From NCBI GenBank assembly GCA_902489665.1, contig CABUAT010000009.1, forward strand, positions 1 through 64,000: a DNA stretch of 64,000 bases, read 5' to 3'. The translations under genes and the position numbers were made by a program. Within the stretch, counting starts at the first letter, position 1. Each line of letters begins with the position of its first letter. The DNA comes from an uncultured Collinsella sp. GTDB taxonomy: Bacteria; Actinomycetota; Coriobacteriia; Coriobacteriales; Coriobacteriaceae. Below are positions 16,713 to 25,276 of this stretch, one piece after another. The notes under the pieces were generated by a model that had not been told where the DNA came from, did not search any database, and worked only from the letters and a program-made list of their open reading frames with translations.

Positions 16713-17196
16713 GGCTCCAAGGCGCATCTTGGTTGACACCAACGTGTGGCTCGATTACTTCATTCCCTCACGACGTGGTCGTTCGGTGGCGATTGAGTTT
16801 TTACGCGATGCATGCACGGCGCAGGTGGATTTGCTGTATGCGGCGACATCGTCCAAAGATCTGTTCTATTTGATTTCGAGCGAACATAAGGCGTGGTATC
16901 GGCGCGAGCATGGCTCGCTATCCCAAGATGCCGCCGTGGCGGCGACATCACTTGCATGGGATTGCCTCGACGTGTTGTCGCAACTTGCCACGCCGGTACC
17001 CTGCGACCTGAGTGACATATGGATGGCGAGCAAGCAGCGTAAGCTCCATAGCGATTACGAAGACGATTTAATCATTGCGGCAGCAATGCGCGCAAAGGCA
17101 GACCTTCTGGTCACCAACGATGCCAAACTCTGTTCACACGCACCCGTCGCAGCAATGAGTGTAGTAGACGCAAGAAACTACCTGACGTCCTTCTAG
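16705..17196 (+). CDS. PIN-domain toxin (ribonuclease)
   Basis: A 163-residue PIN-domain protein, the toxin of a type II pair. Acidic active-site residues are visible: Asp11 in ILVDTNVWLDY, the acidic cluster in DYEDDLIIAAAM and Asp in LLVTNDAKLCS. PIN toxins are magnesium-dependent RNases that block translation by cutting tRNA, rRNA or mRNA. It overlaps the antitoxin gene by 8 bp. A RelB/DinJ-type antitoxin with a PIN toxin is a hybrid combination, since RelB usually pairs with RelE-fold toxins. The gene is intact with no internal stops. Confidence 0.85.
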   Translation: MSEAPRRILVDTNVWLDYFIPSRRGRSVAIEFLRDACTAQVDLLYAATSSKDLFYLISSEHKAWYRREHGSLSQDAAVAATSLAWDCLDVLSQLATPVPCDLSDIWMASKQRKLHSDYEDDLIIAAAMRAKADLLVTNDAKLCSHAPVAAMSVVDARNYLTSF

Positions 17197-17228
17197 TGTT
17201 CGATCCAACAACGTAAAGTTTCGCCGGC

Positions 17229-18128
17229 TTACAGGTGACGCAGATTCTCTGCGGCAATGTCGACCACATTATTGAGCGTGGCTGCCAGGTGGAACCAGCC
17301 GGAGATGTGCGGCGTGATGAGCATGTTGGGTGCATCCCACAGCGGGCTTGTGGCGGGTAGCGGCTCGGGGTCGGTGACGTCGACCGCGGCGCCGGCGAGG
17401 TGCCCGGACTCCAGAGCGGTAACCAAGTCGTCGGTGACCACAAGGTCGCCGCGGCCGCCGTTGGCAAAGAAGGCGCCTGGTTTCATCGCGGCGAAGAACT
17501 CGGCGTTCGCCAGACCGCGGGTCTCGGGTGTGCTGGGCATAAAGGATGCGACGACGTCGGCCTCGGCCAGGCGCTCGGGCAGGGCGTCCATGCCGTCCAT
17601 GTCCTCAAACACAATGGGGTAGACGAGCGGATGGCGCTTGATGCCACGGACGTGCGCGCCCATGCCGCGGCAGAGCGTGGCAAAGTGGCCGCCGATATCG
17701 CCCGCGCCCAGCACCAACACGTTGGCGTTTTTGAGCGAGGTGACCGGGCCCAAGTCCTCCCAGCGATGCTCGCGCTGCAAGTCGTGATAACCGGGCAGGC
17801 GCTTCATCATGGAAAGGACCATGGCAAACATGTGCTCGCTTACGGCCTGACCGTAGGCGCCGATCGAGCAAGACAGCTTGGCGTCAGCCGGCACGGTGCC
17901 GGCGGCAAGGTAGTCGTCATAGCCGGCGGTCTGCAATTGCAACAGCTGGAGATGCTCGCATGCCGTGAGCATGTCAGGGTCGATGTTGCCCAGGATCACG
18001 TCGGCATCGGCGACCTGCTCGCGCGTGGCGGCGTCGGCGCTCGTGTAGATAAAGTCCTCGCCCGGAGCGCTCGACTCAAGAATTGCGCGATGACGGTCGT
18101 TGACGGGCAGCAAAACCAGGATGTTCAC
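17229..18128 (-). CDS. D-isomer 2-hydroxyacid dehydrogenase family protein
   Basis: A 299-residue NAD(P)-dependent dehydrogenase. The nucleotide-binding motif is VLGAGDIGGHFA near residue 140. Catalytic residues are the Arg of NGGRGDLVV, the Glu of DVTDPEPLP and the His of LITPHISGW. The N-terminal substrate domain is short. The family reduces 2-oxoacids to D-2-hydroxyacids (phosphoglycerate, lactate, glyoxylate), and the exact substrate cannot be told here. Translation starts at a GTG (18128) preceded by GGAGAGG. It appears monocistronic, convergent with the toxin-antitoxin operon. The GGGAC-loop hairpin at 18149 lies just upstream. Confidence 0.85.
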   Translation of the reverse strand: MNILVLLPVNDRHRAILESSAPGEDFIYTSADAATREQVADADVILGNIDPDMLTACEHLQLLQLQTAGYDDYLAAGTVPADAKLSCSIGAYGQAVSEHMFAMVLSMMKRLPGYHDLQREHRWEDLGPVTSLKNANVLVLGAGDIGGHFATLCRGMGAHVRGIKRHPLVYPIVFEDMDGMDALPERLAEADVVASFMPSTPETRGLANAEFFAAMKPGAFFANGGRGDLVVTDDLVTALESGHLAGAAVDVTDPEPLPATSPLWDAPNMLITPHISGWFHLAATLNNVVDIAAENLRHL

Positions 18129-18148
18129 AAGCAGTCCTCTCCGCTTGA

Positions 18149-18181
18149 CCTACCAAAAAGGGACAGGTTTATTTTGGCAGG
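18149..18181. repeat. GGGAC-loop hairpin (copy R4)
   Basis: CCTACCAAAA and TTTTGGCAGG flank AGGGACAGGTTTAT; the arms pair with one mismatch. The tail TTTTATCAGGCAAAAC matches the other subfamily members. It lies 20 bp upstream of the dehydrogenase gene start (minus strand). Confidence 0.75.
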
Positions 18182-18200
18182 TTTTATCAGGCAAAACATT

Positions 18201-18251
18201 CAAATAAAAACGCCGGATGCAAGACGAGCGTACCCGTCAGCATCCGGCGCA
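18201..18251 (-). terminator. Rho-independent terminator of map
   Basis: On the minus strand GCGCCGGATGC pairs with GCATCCGGCG and is followed by TTTTTATTTG. It lies directly after the map stop codon at 18259. Confidence 0.85.
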
Positions 18252-18258
18252 TCTACAG

Positions 18259-19146
18259 CTACCAGCTCAGCAGCTCGTAGCCGTCCTCGGTCACCACGAG
18301 CTGAACCTCGCACTGGGCCGAATCGCTGCCGTCCTTGGTGCGCACGCACCAACCATCACCCTTGCTAATCTTGATGTCGGGCGCTCCGGCATTGACCATG
18401 GGCTCGATGGTAAAGACCATGCCCGGGGCCATGATGGTGTCCACATCGGGCGCCTCGGTGGTAAAGCCCACAAACGGGTCCTCGTGGAACTCCTTACCGA
18501 TGCCGTGTCCGCCGTACTCGCGCACCACGCTAAAGCCGGCGTCCTCGACGGTCTTTTGCACGGCCTCGGCCATAACGGACAACGGCAGCCATGGCTTGAC
18601 GGCCGCCAGACCCGCCTCCACGCTGGCGCGGGTGACGTCGACCAGACGCTGGCGCTCGGCCGAGACCTCGCCGATGCAGAACATACGGCTCGAATCACTA
18701 AAGTAGCCGTCTAGGATCGTGGAGCAGTCCACGTTGATGATGTCGCCCTCGTGCAACACGTCCGTATCGCAGGGGATACCGTGGCAGACCACGTCGTTGA
18801 TCGAGGTGCACACGCTCTTGGGATAGCCCTCGTAGTTGAGGTCGGCCGGCGTGCCACCGTGCTCGACGGTGTAGTCGTAGATCATCTGGTCGATCTGGTT
18901 GGTGGTCATGCCTGCGGCGATATGCTCGCCCACATAATCGAGCACGCCCACGTTGATGGCGGCCGAGCGCTTGATGCCCTCGATATCGGTGGGCGTCTTG
19001 TAGAGCGTGCGGGGCAGAACCTCCCAGCCCTCTTCCCACAAGCGCTCGAGGCGCTCATCGAAGACGCTATGACATTTCTTATATTTTTTGCCGCTGCCGC
19101 ACCAGCAGGCGTCGTTGCGGCCGGGCACGGGTCTATTGTCAAACAT
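18259..19146 (-). CDS. map: Methionine aminopeptidase type I with N-terminal SEC-C motif
   Basis: Removes the initiator methionine from nascent proteins. The 295-residue product begins with a SEC-C zinc motif (CWCGSGKKYKKCH, residues 14-26), which tethers some MetAPs near the ribosome, followed by the pita-bread catalytic domain. Metal-ligand segments are NVDCSTILDGYFSDSSRMF, GHGIGKEFHEDP and FTIEPM. SINDVVCHGIP is the conserved substrate-pocket loop. AAAGGAAG precedes ATG 19146. A strong terminator follows. The usual genomic neighbours of map (adk, infA) are absent, so this may be a second, free-standing copy. Confidence 0.94.
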   Translation of the reverse strand: MFDNRPVPGRNDACWCGSGKKYKKCHSVFDERLERLWEEGWEVLPRTLYKTPTDIEGIKRSAAINVGVLDYVGEHIAAGMTTNQIDQMIYDYTVEHGGTPADLNYEGYPKSVCTSINDVVCHGIPCDTDVLHEGDIINVDCSTILDGYFSDSSRMFCIGEVSAERQRLVDVTRASVEAGLAAVKPWLPLSVMAEAVQKTVEDAGFSVVREYGGHGIGKEFHEDPFVGFTTEAPDVDTIMAPGMVFTIEPMVNAGAPDIKISKGDGWCVRTKDGSDSAQCEVQLVVTEDGYELLSW

Positions 19147-19201
19147 GGCTAACTTCCTTTCATTCGCAGCTAGTATAGCCCACTCACAGGGCAGCTGCGC
19201 G

Positions 19202-19978
19202 CTAGTAGCTCACCTGGCAGGGAATGCCGAGGGCGCGCACGCGCGCGGCAATGGCGTCGAGGGCCTCGGGTGCTGCTTTGGCAAGGCCTGCGACCGGTGT
19301 CTCGCGCGCCACCGTGTAGATGGTCGCCTCCTGCGGACGAATGCGCTCGAGCACCGCGAGCCAGGGGGCGACGTACTCCTCGCCGGTGTTGTCGATGGGC
19401 TTGCCCTGATACTCACCGGTCAAAAAGATCGTCTGGATAATAACGTGACCGTCAAAGCTTGCGAACGTCTCGATCTGGTGCTCGACGTCGTAGGGGCCAA
19501 CGGGCTGGTCGAGCAGCTGGATAAATGCCGGGTCGACGGTATCGAGCTTAAGAATGTTGTCATCGACCATCATGAGCGCGTCGTGCACCTCGGGGCGGTC
19601 GGCGCGCGTGCCGTTGGAGAGCACGGCGATCTTGGAGTTTGGGGCAAGCTCGTCGCGCAGCGCGACGGCGCCGGCGATGGCCTGCGGAAACTCCGGTGCG
19701 GCGGTGGGCTCGCCGTTGCCTGCGAAGGTGATCACATCGGGGAGCTCGCCCTCGGCTGCCATCTCGCGCAGCTTTGCCTCGAGCGCGTCGAGTACCACGG
19801 CAGCTGTGTTGTACGGCTCATGGCAGGGGCGCTCGGCGTTGAGGCCGTTTTCGCAGTAAATACAGTCGAACGTGCAGATTTTGCCGCTGGCCGGCATCAT
19901 GTTGACGCCGAGCGAGAGACCAAGGCGACGGCTGCGAACGGGCCCAAAGATGGGGCTGGCATTCAAAAACGTAGACAT
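19202..19978 (-). CDS. Radical SAM protein (COG0731-like Fe-S oxidoreductase)
   Basis: A 258-residue radical SAM enzyme with the cluster motif CTFDCIYC (C-x3-C-x2-C) near residue 33, preceded by GPVRSRRLGLSLGVNMMP and followed by the SAM-binding TFAGNGEPT and IAVLSNGT. The family resembles TYW1-related or uncharacterised COG0731 enzymes; the substrate is unknown. GAGGAG is 9 nt from ATG 19978 and only 3 nt from the ATG two codons earlier, so 19978 is preferred. It sits upstream of map on the same strand, 55 bp apart, and could share a transcript with it. Confidence 0.8.
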   Translation of the reverse strand: MSTFLNASPIFGPVRSRRLGLSLGVNMMPASGKICTFDCIYCENGLNAERPCHEPYNTAAVVLDALEAKLREMAAEGELPDVITFAGNGEPTAAPEFPQAIAGAVALRDELAPNSKIAVLSNGTRADRPEVHDALMMVDDNILKLDTVDPAFIQLLDQPVGPYDVEHQIETFASFDGHVIIQTIFLTGEYQGKPIDNTGEEYVAPWLAVLERIRPQEATIYTVARETPVAGLAKAAPEALDAIAARVRALGIPCQVSY

Positions 19979-20203
19979 AGGCATATGCTCCTCAAGACAA
20001 TTGTGCCTAAGCATAGCATCGGCTCCAAAGCAGGGTGCGGGCTCTTGCTTTACAAGTTTCGTTTTTTCACGTCGCTCATTATGCCGTGTCATGAAAAGCC
20101 TCGGGTCGGGTAAAGTTAATCTGTTAACAAGGCGTAAAGCAATGCAGGTCTATCCAGCCGTACTGACGCGCAACTGGATGGGCGTTGATGATGGGGGCAC
20201 AAC

Positions 20204-21001
20204 ATGGATTTTACGGTCGAGAATGCGGGCACCACGATTGCCTGTCGCGAATATGCCGGCCCGGATGTGTCGCCTGATACTCCTGCCTTGGTGTGCGTGC
20301 ACGGCGCTTGTGTCGACGGCACATTTTTTGACGGTATCGCTTGTGAGCTCAGTCGCAACTACCGCGTAATTGCCTACGACCGCCGCGGCTGTGGCGGCAG
20401 CAGCGAAGCGGCAGACGGCAGCTATGATCTTGCCGCTCAGGCCGCCGACCTGCAGGCCGCGATCGAACACGTTGGCGCTCCGACAAATGTGCTTGCGCAC
20501 AGCGCCGGTACGTTGGTGGCGCTGGAGCTTCTTCGCACCGAACCCCATCTCGTCGCCCGTGCGATTCTGCATGAGCCGGCTGTGTCGGCCGAAGGCGTCG
20601 GCATGGGCGCAGCTCCGATTTTGCTCGATATGATTGCGGCTGGAAAGGTTTCAAGGGCGCTTCGGCTTTTCTTGGGAGCTCTCGGCGACTTGGACCCCGA
20701 GGCTCCTGGGACGACCGAAGCGGAAGCCAAGCATGCCCTGCGCAATGGTCGTTGCTTTATGGCTAATGAATACGGAACAAATATGACATATGCTCCCGAC
20801 TGGGAGCGCGCCCGCGAATCAAAGGCGGTGTCGGCTGTGTTTTTGGGCGAGCTTTCGGTCGGTACGCCCCGCGAGGCTGGTACGCGAGCGGCTGCCGAAT
20901 ATCTCGATTGCCCCCTTGTGACGATCCCGGGCGCGCATAACGGTTTGCGCGATCGCCCCGTTACGGCGGCAAACGCCGTTCGCGATGTCTTGGAGCGTTA
21001 G
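20204..21001 (+). CDS. Alpha/beta hydrolase
   Basis: A 265-residue alpha/beta hydrolase. The oxyanion-hole segment is VCVHGACVDG near residue 32 and the nucleophile elbow is LAHSAGT (Ser near residue 99), where Ala replaces the first Gly of GxSxG. The acid is probably Asp in a loop after strand 6, and the terminal histidine is in IPGAHNGLRD. A helical lid spans residues about 120-185. GGGGG precedes ATG 20204. The closest functional types are esterases, peptidases and C-C hydrolases; no substrate is assignable. It stands alone, divergent from the radical SAM gene. Confidence 0.85.
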   Translation: MDFTVENAGTTIACREYAGPDVSPDTPALVCVHGACVDGTFFDGIACELSRNYRVIAYDRRGCGGSSEAADGSYDLAAQAADLQAAIEHVGAPTNVLAHSAGTLVALELLRTEPHLVARAILHEPAVSAEGVGMGAAPILLDMIAAGKVSRALRLFLGALGDLDPEAPGTTEAEAKHALRNGRCFMANEYGTNMTYAPDWERARESKAVSAVFLGELSVGTPREAGTRAAAEYLDCPLVTIPGAHNGLRDRPVTAANAVRDVLER

Positions 21002-21212
21002 CACGCTCGATGACCTGCGGGGAGGGGGACTGTTAGCGTTTCGTCATTGTTAACGAATGCCCCAATAACCACGCGCCCGCGGCTCCATTACCACCGTTTG
21101 CCAGGTCATAAAAATGTAACAGCATTCATGTGCTTACCTGCATCGGCAAGGTGTTACCCTTGTAGCATTTGGAACCCACCGCTACCATGCGAAACTATCG
21201 AAAGGGCCCCAT

Positions 21213-23093
21213 ATGCTCAATAATCACGAGGTCAATCTAACCGACGAGGAGGCTGCCGCTGAGGTCGCCCGCGTCGCGAAGACCTACCCCGTGGTGCGTT
21301 TGCTGTCGGCCGATCAGATTAAGAGCGAGCCTAACTGCCTGCTCGCCGGCGATTGCTGCCCTTGTCTGCGTCAGTCGAGTCTTGAGGCTTTGGCAGACTC
21401 CGATGAGGTGTCGGAGCAACTGCTCAACGATGGTGTTGAGTACCGCGCTCGCCTACGCCCTCTAAAGGTCGAGGGTGAGCCTCGTGTCTTGCTGATGGTG
21501 CGTCCGATCGATGAACAAGAAGCTACAGAAGAGGACCTTGTCTACACCGACGTGCTGACGAGTGTGCGCAATCGCCGATATTACGAGGAAAAGCTCCGCA
21601 ACGCCCGCATGAATGCCGGCGTTGCGGTGATCGACCTTGATGATTTTAGGGTCTTCAACGATACGTGTGGCCGTCATGCCGGCGACCTTGCGCTCGGTGC
21701 TGTGGCGACAGCCATACGCAGCGGAATTCGTTCGACTGACGAGCTCGTACGCTATGGCTGCGACAAGTTTGTGGTCGTCATGCCCAATATTCCCTCCGAT
21801 GACTTCACCCGTCGCCTGCATCAGGTGTCCGATGCCGTTCATGCCACGATTGTTCCGGGCCATGAGTACGTGAGCCTGACGGCATGTGTTGGTGGCGTTC
21901 GTATTCATGGCGAGACGGTCGATGAAGGAGTTGGCCGCGCTGTCCAGTTACTGAGCCGTGCTAAGGCAAAAGCCGGTACGGTCGTGACCGATGGCGATTT
22001 CATCGAGGCCTTCCAAAACGAAAAGCCTTTGGTGCTTATCATCGATGACTCCGAGATGAACCGAGCCATTCTCAACGAGATGCTCAAGGACGAGTATTGC
22101 ATCCTCGAGGCTGATAACGGTCGTACGGCGCTCGATATGGTCGACCGCTATGGCGATGAGTTGTCGCTCGTGCTACTGGACATTGTCATGCCGGACGTGA
22201 GCGGCTTTGAGGTGCTGGCCGATCTGTCGCGCCGATCGGTTGTTGACAAACTACCTGTCATCATGATCTCGAGCGAAGATTCCGACGATGTGGTTCTGCG
22301 CGCGTACGAGCTGGGCGCCTCGGACTATATCAGCCGCCCGTTTGACTCCCGTGTCGTGCGCCGCCGTGTAAGCAACACCATCCGCCTATACGCCAAGCAG
22401 CGCCGCCTGACGAGCCTGCTGTCCCAGCAGTACAACGAGCGCGTCAAGAACAGTCGCATGCTCATCGACATCATGGCCGGCGTCATGGAGCTTCGCAACG
22501 GCGAGAGCGGCAGGCACGTTACGAATATCGAAAAGCTGACCGAGCTGCTGCTTGACTGTCTGGTCCAGCGTAGCGACACGATCTCCCTCGACAATGAGGA
22601 GCGCTCCACGATTGCCCTGGCTTCGGCGCTGCACGATATCGGCAAGATGTCGATTGACGATGCGATTCTCAACAAACCCGGACGCCTTACGTCCGAGGAG
22701 TTCGAGATTATGAAGACGCATACCACGATCGGCGCCGACATGTTGCTTGAGCTGGGTTGCCATCACGTCGGCAATGCGCTTATGGAATATGCGTACCAAA
22801 TTGCGCGTTGGCACCACGAGCGCTGGGACGGCAAGGGCTATCCCGATGGCCTTAAGGGCGACGATATTCCCATTGCCGCGCAGGTGGTCTCGGTGGCCGA
22901 CGTGTACGATGCTCTGACGAGCGTGCGTGTGTACAAGGACGCTATTCCGCACAAGGAGGCGATCCAGATGATCCTGGACGGTAAGTGCGGCACCTTTAAC
23001 CCGCTGTTGCTCGACTGTCTGCTCGAGGTGCAAGACCGTATTGCCGAGACGTTGGCACGCCCCGCCGACGTTGTCGCGTTTCCCACGATTTAG
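21213..23093 (+). CDS. Response regulator with degenerate GGDEF, REC and HD-GYP domains
   Basis: A 626-residue cytoplasmic regulator. Domains in order: an N-terminal region with a Cys-rich segment (NCLLAGDCCPCL), a GGDEF-fold domain (about 106-265), a receiver domain (about 272-390) and HD-GYP (about 410-600). The GGDEF signature is GCDKF, so cyclase activity is probably lost. The receiver has IIDDSEMNR, the acceptor Asp in LLDIVMPD and Lys replaced by Arg in ISRPFD. The HD-GYP part is intact (HDIGKM, HHERWDGKGYPDGL), which suggests cyclic-di-GMP or related hydrolysis. GAAAGGG precedes the ATG. An Hpt gene follows 23 bp later, so both may serve one phosphorelay. Confidence 0.9.
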   Translation: MLNNHEVNLTDEEAAAEVARVAKTYPVVRLLSADQIKSEPNCLLAGDCCPCLRQSSLEALADSDEVSEQLLNDGVEYRARLRPLKVEGEPRVLLMVRPIDEQEATEEDLVYTDVLTSVRNRRYYEEKLRNARMNAGVAVIDLDDFRVFNDTCGRHAGDLALGAVATAIRSGIRSTDELVRYGCDKFVVVMPNIPSDDFTRRLHQVSDAVHATIVPGHEYVSLTACVGGVRIHGETVDEGVGRAVQLLSRAKAKAGTVVTDGDFIEAFQNEKPLVLIIDDSEMNRAILNEMLKDEYCILEADNGRTALDMVDRYGDELSLVLLDIVMPDVSGFEVLADLSRRSVVDKLPVIMISSEDSDDVVLRAYELGASDYISRPFDSRVVRRRVSNTIRLYAKQRRLTSLLSQQYNERVKNSRMLIDIMAGVMELRNGESGRHVTNIEKLTELLLDCLVQRSDTISLDNEERSTIALASALHDIGKMSIDDAILNKPGRLTSEEFEIMKTHTTIGADMLLELGCHHVGNALMEYAYQIARWHHERWDGKGYPDGLKGDDIPIAAQVVSVADVYDALTSVRVYKDAIPHKEAIQMILDGKCGTFNPLLLDCLLEVQDRIAETLARPADVVAFPTI

Positions 23094-23116
23094 TTTGACC
23101 TAAGGAGTTTTAATCC

Positions 23117-23473
23117 ATGATTTCCATGCGTGAGGCGTATGAGAAGATCGGCGCTAATTATGATGACGCGTGCGCTCGGCTGATGGGCGAGGAAATGCTT
23201 GCCCGCTTTGCCCTCAAGTTTTTGGATGACGAGAGCATGGACAAGCTGGAGGCCGCCATGGCGGCAGGAGACGCCGAAGGTGCGTTTATGGCAGCGCACA
23301 CACTCAAGGGCGTGAGCCAGAACCTGGGATTCGATAATCTGTACGAGCCGGCGGTCGTGGTGACCGAAGCACTGCGCGGCGCCGATGCCGTTGACGGCGC
23401 TCGCGAGGGAATGCATGCGTTGCAGCAGCAATATGCGGCAACGATGTCGGCTCTGCGCGAGGCGGCTGAATAA
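23117..23473 (+). CDS. Hpt-domain phosphotransfer protein
   Basis: A 118-residue all-helical protein with AAHTLKGVSQNLGF, the Hpt signature; the histidine near residue 62 is the phospho-acceptor. It probably shuttles phosphate to or from the receiver domain of the adjacent HD-GYP protein. TAAGGAG lies upstream of ATG 23117 and the intergenic gap is 23 bp, so the two genes are co-transcribed. No histidine kinase is in the window; the donor must be encoded elsewhere. A strong bidirectional hairpin follows. Confidence 0.88.
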   Translation: MISMREAYEKIGANYDDACARLMGEEMLARFALKFLDDESMDKLEAAMAAGDAEGAFMAAHTLKGVSQNLGFDNLYEPAVVVTEALRGADAVDGAREGMHALQQQYAATMSALREAAE

Positions 23474-23518
23474 GAGCTTGCGAGCCTTGGGCTGCTTGCC
23501 GGCCACATATAGGTGAAA

Positions 23519-23560
23519 GGGCGCCCCGCCGGACCATGTGGCCGGCGGGGCGCCCTTATC
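23519..23560. terminator. Bidirectional terminator between convergent genes
   Basis: GGGCGCCCCGCCGG (23519-23532) and CCGGCGGGGCGCCC (23542-23555) are 14-bp perfect arms. A T-rich tail follows on the plus strand (TTATCTGTTTT) and a shorter one on minus. It serves the Hpt gene and the convergent hydrolase gene. Confidence 0.8.
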
Positions 23561-23578
23561 TGTTTTGTGGTTCGCGTG

Positions 23579-24388
23579 CTAGCGGGCCTGCTTGACCTTG
23601 GCTGCCGCCTCGACAAACGACTTCCAGAGGTTAAAGTCGGTTTCGAGCGTCTGCCAGGTGTACTCGGGATGCCATTGCACGCCCAGGCAGAAGGGTTGGC
23701 CTTCGACTTCGATGCACTCGGGCACGCCATCGGTTGCCTTGGCGACCAAGCGCGTGCTTTTACCCAGACGATCGATGCAGCAGTGGTGTGCGGAGTTGGT
23801 CTGGATAAGCCTGTGCCCGCCAAGCGCGCGCTCCAGCAACGAGCCCGGCACGACCTCGACGGGATGCACGGGGTCGTTGAGCACGTGGGTATGGCGCCAC
23901 TGCGTGCGGCCCTCGCGCGCGCCCAGGCTCGGCACGTCCATGCACAGGGCGCCGCCAGTGGCGACATTGAGCAACTGCGTGCCGCGGCAGGTGGTAAAGA
24001 GCGGCTTTTTGGCGCGGAGCACCTCGCCGACCAGCTTAAACTCAAAGCTATCGCGGATCTCGCAGCAGAGGGTGGGGTCGTAGGGGCGCTCGTCGCCCCA
24101 GCGCTTGGGGTTGACGTCCGGGCCGCCGGGAATAGCGATGCCGTCGGCGATATCGACGTAATGACGGATAACCTCAATGTCCTCGGTGATGGACATCTGC
24201 AGCGGCAGTCCGCCGGCGGCAAGAATGGCATCGACAAAGACACTTGCGATTTCCTCGTTGGGGGAGAGCGTCTCGCTCAAAAACGGCTTTGCTTCTTCCC
24301 AACGCGGTGCGACGAGGATGAGTGGGCGGTCGGCGGGGTCGACGTCGACATACGGGGTGTAGGACGATGAGGTGCGGGTTCCGATCAT
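23579..24388 (-). CDS. Gamma-glutamyl-gamma-aminobutyrate hydrolase family protein (peptidase C26)
   Basis: A 269-residue class I glutamine-amidotransferase-like hydrolase. The nucleophile is Cys in FTTCRGTQLLNVA near residue 135 (C-R-G rather than C-x-G of synthetases), and the His-Glu pair is in GVQWHPEYTW. IPGGPDVNPKRW is the oxyanion-side loop. The family (PuuD-like) cleaves gamma-glutamyl amides such as gamma-Glu-GABA. It follows the amino-acid ABC importer genes on the same strand with an 88-bp gap and no terminator in between, so it is probably the last gene of that operon and may release glutamate from an imported conjugate. Upstream ribosome binding is weak (GAAAG). Confidence 0.85.
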   Translation of the reverse strand: MIGTRTSSSYTPYVDVDPADRPLILVAPRWEEAKPFLSETLSPNEEIASVFVDAILAAGGLPLQMSITEDIEVIRHYVDIADGIAIPGGPDVNPKRWGDERPYDPTLCCEIRDSFEFKLVGEVLRAKKPLFTTCRGTQLLNVATGGALCMDVPSLGAREGRTQWRHTHVLNDPVHPVEVVPGSLLERALGGHRLIQTNSAHHCCIDRLGKSTRLVAKATDGVPECIEVEGQPFCLGVQWHPEYTWQTLETDFNLWKSFVEAAAKVKQAR

Positions 24389-24475
24389 GGTTGCGGCTTT
24401 CGAATCCGGGTGGACATGGCACAGGGGTGACGCGGGGCAAACGTTACTGATGAATTTGCCCGCGTGGCAATTGGG

Positions 24476-25240
24476 TTAGTGACCCTTGATGGAGTTGAGG
24501 AAGTCCTGGGCGCGCTTGGTTTGGGGGCGGTCGAAGAACTCGTCAGGCGTGCCGGTTTCCACGATCTGGCCGTCGGCCATAAACACGACGCGGTCGGCCA
24601 CGCGGCGGGCGAAGTTCATCTCGTGCGTGATGACGATCATCGTCATGCCCTGCTGGGCCAGACGGACCATGACCTCGAGCACCTCGTTGATCATTTCGGG
24701 ATCGAGGGCGCTCGTGGGCTCGTCGAAGAGCATGGCCTTGGGCTGCATGGCAAGCGAGCGAGCGATGGCTACGCGCTGCTGCTGGCCGCCTGAGAGCTGT
24801 GCGGGTACCTTATCGGCCTGTTCGGCCACGCCCACGCGGCTCAGCAGGTCCATGGCGCGCTCACGAGCCTCCTCCTTGGACACGCCCAGCACATCGACCG
24901 GCCCCAGCATGACGTTCTGCAGCACCGTCATATGTGCAAACAGGTTGAACTGTTGAAATACCATGCCCAGCTCGGCGCGCATGCGGGCAAGGTCTTTGCC
25001 TTCCTGCGGAAGCGGCTGACCTTCGATGAGGATCTCGCCCGAGTCGATGGTCTCCAAGCGGTTGATGGTGCGGCACATGGTCGACTTGCCCGAGCCCGAG
25101 GGCCCGATCACGACGACGACCTCGCCGCGGTCGACCGAGAGATTGATGTCGTTGAGGACATGTAGATCGCCATAGTGCTTATCGACGTGTCTGAGCTCGA
25201 TCAGCGGCTGATTGCCGGTTGAAGAGGTGCTCTGTGCCAT
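24476..25240 (-). CDS. Polar amino-acid ABC transporter ATP-binding protein
   Basis: A 254-residue ATPase of the GlnQ/ArtP class: Walker A GPSGSGKSTMCRTINRLE, Q-loop VFQQFNLFAHMTVLQN, signature LSGGQQQRVAIARSLA, Walker B AMLFDEPTSALDPE and switch His in IVITHEMNFA. ATAAGGAG precedes ATG 25240. It is the fourth gene of the operon, 37 bp after the second permease gene. With the two permeases and the lipoprotein it forms a complete importer, probably for glutamate or glutamine. Confidence 0.94.
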   Translation of the reverse strand: MAQSTSSTGNQPLIELRHVDKHYGDLHVLNDINLSVDRGEVVVVIGPSGSGKSTMCRTINRLETIDSGEILIEGQPLPQEGKDLARMRAELGMVFQQFNLFAHMTVLQNVMLGPVDVLGVSKEEARERAMDLLSRVGVAEQADKVPAQLSGGQQQRVAIARSLAMQPKAMLFDEPTSALDPEMINEVLEVMVRLAQQGMTMIVITHEMNFARRVADRVVFMADGQIVETGTPDEFFDRPQTKRAQDFLNSIKGH

Positions 25241-25276
25241 GGTGCTCGGCTCCTTATGATTCGAAATGGTAAAGCG

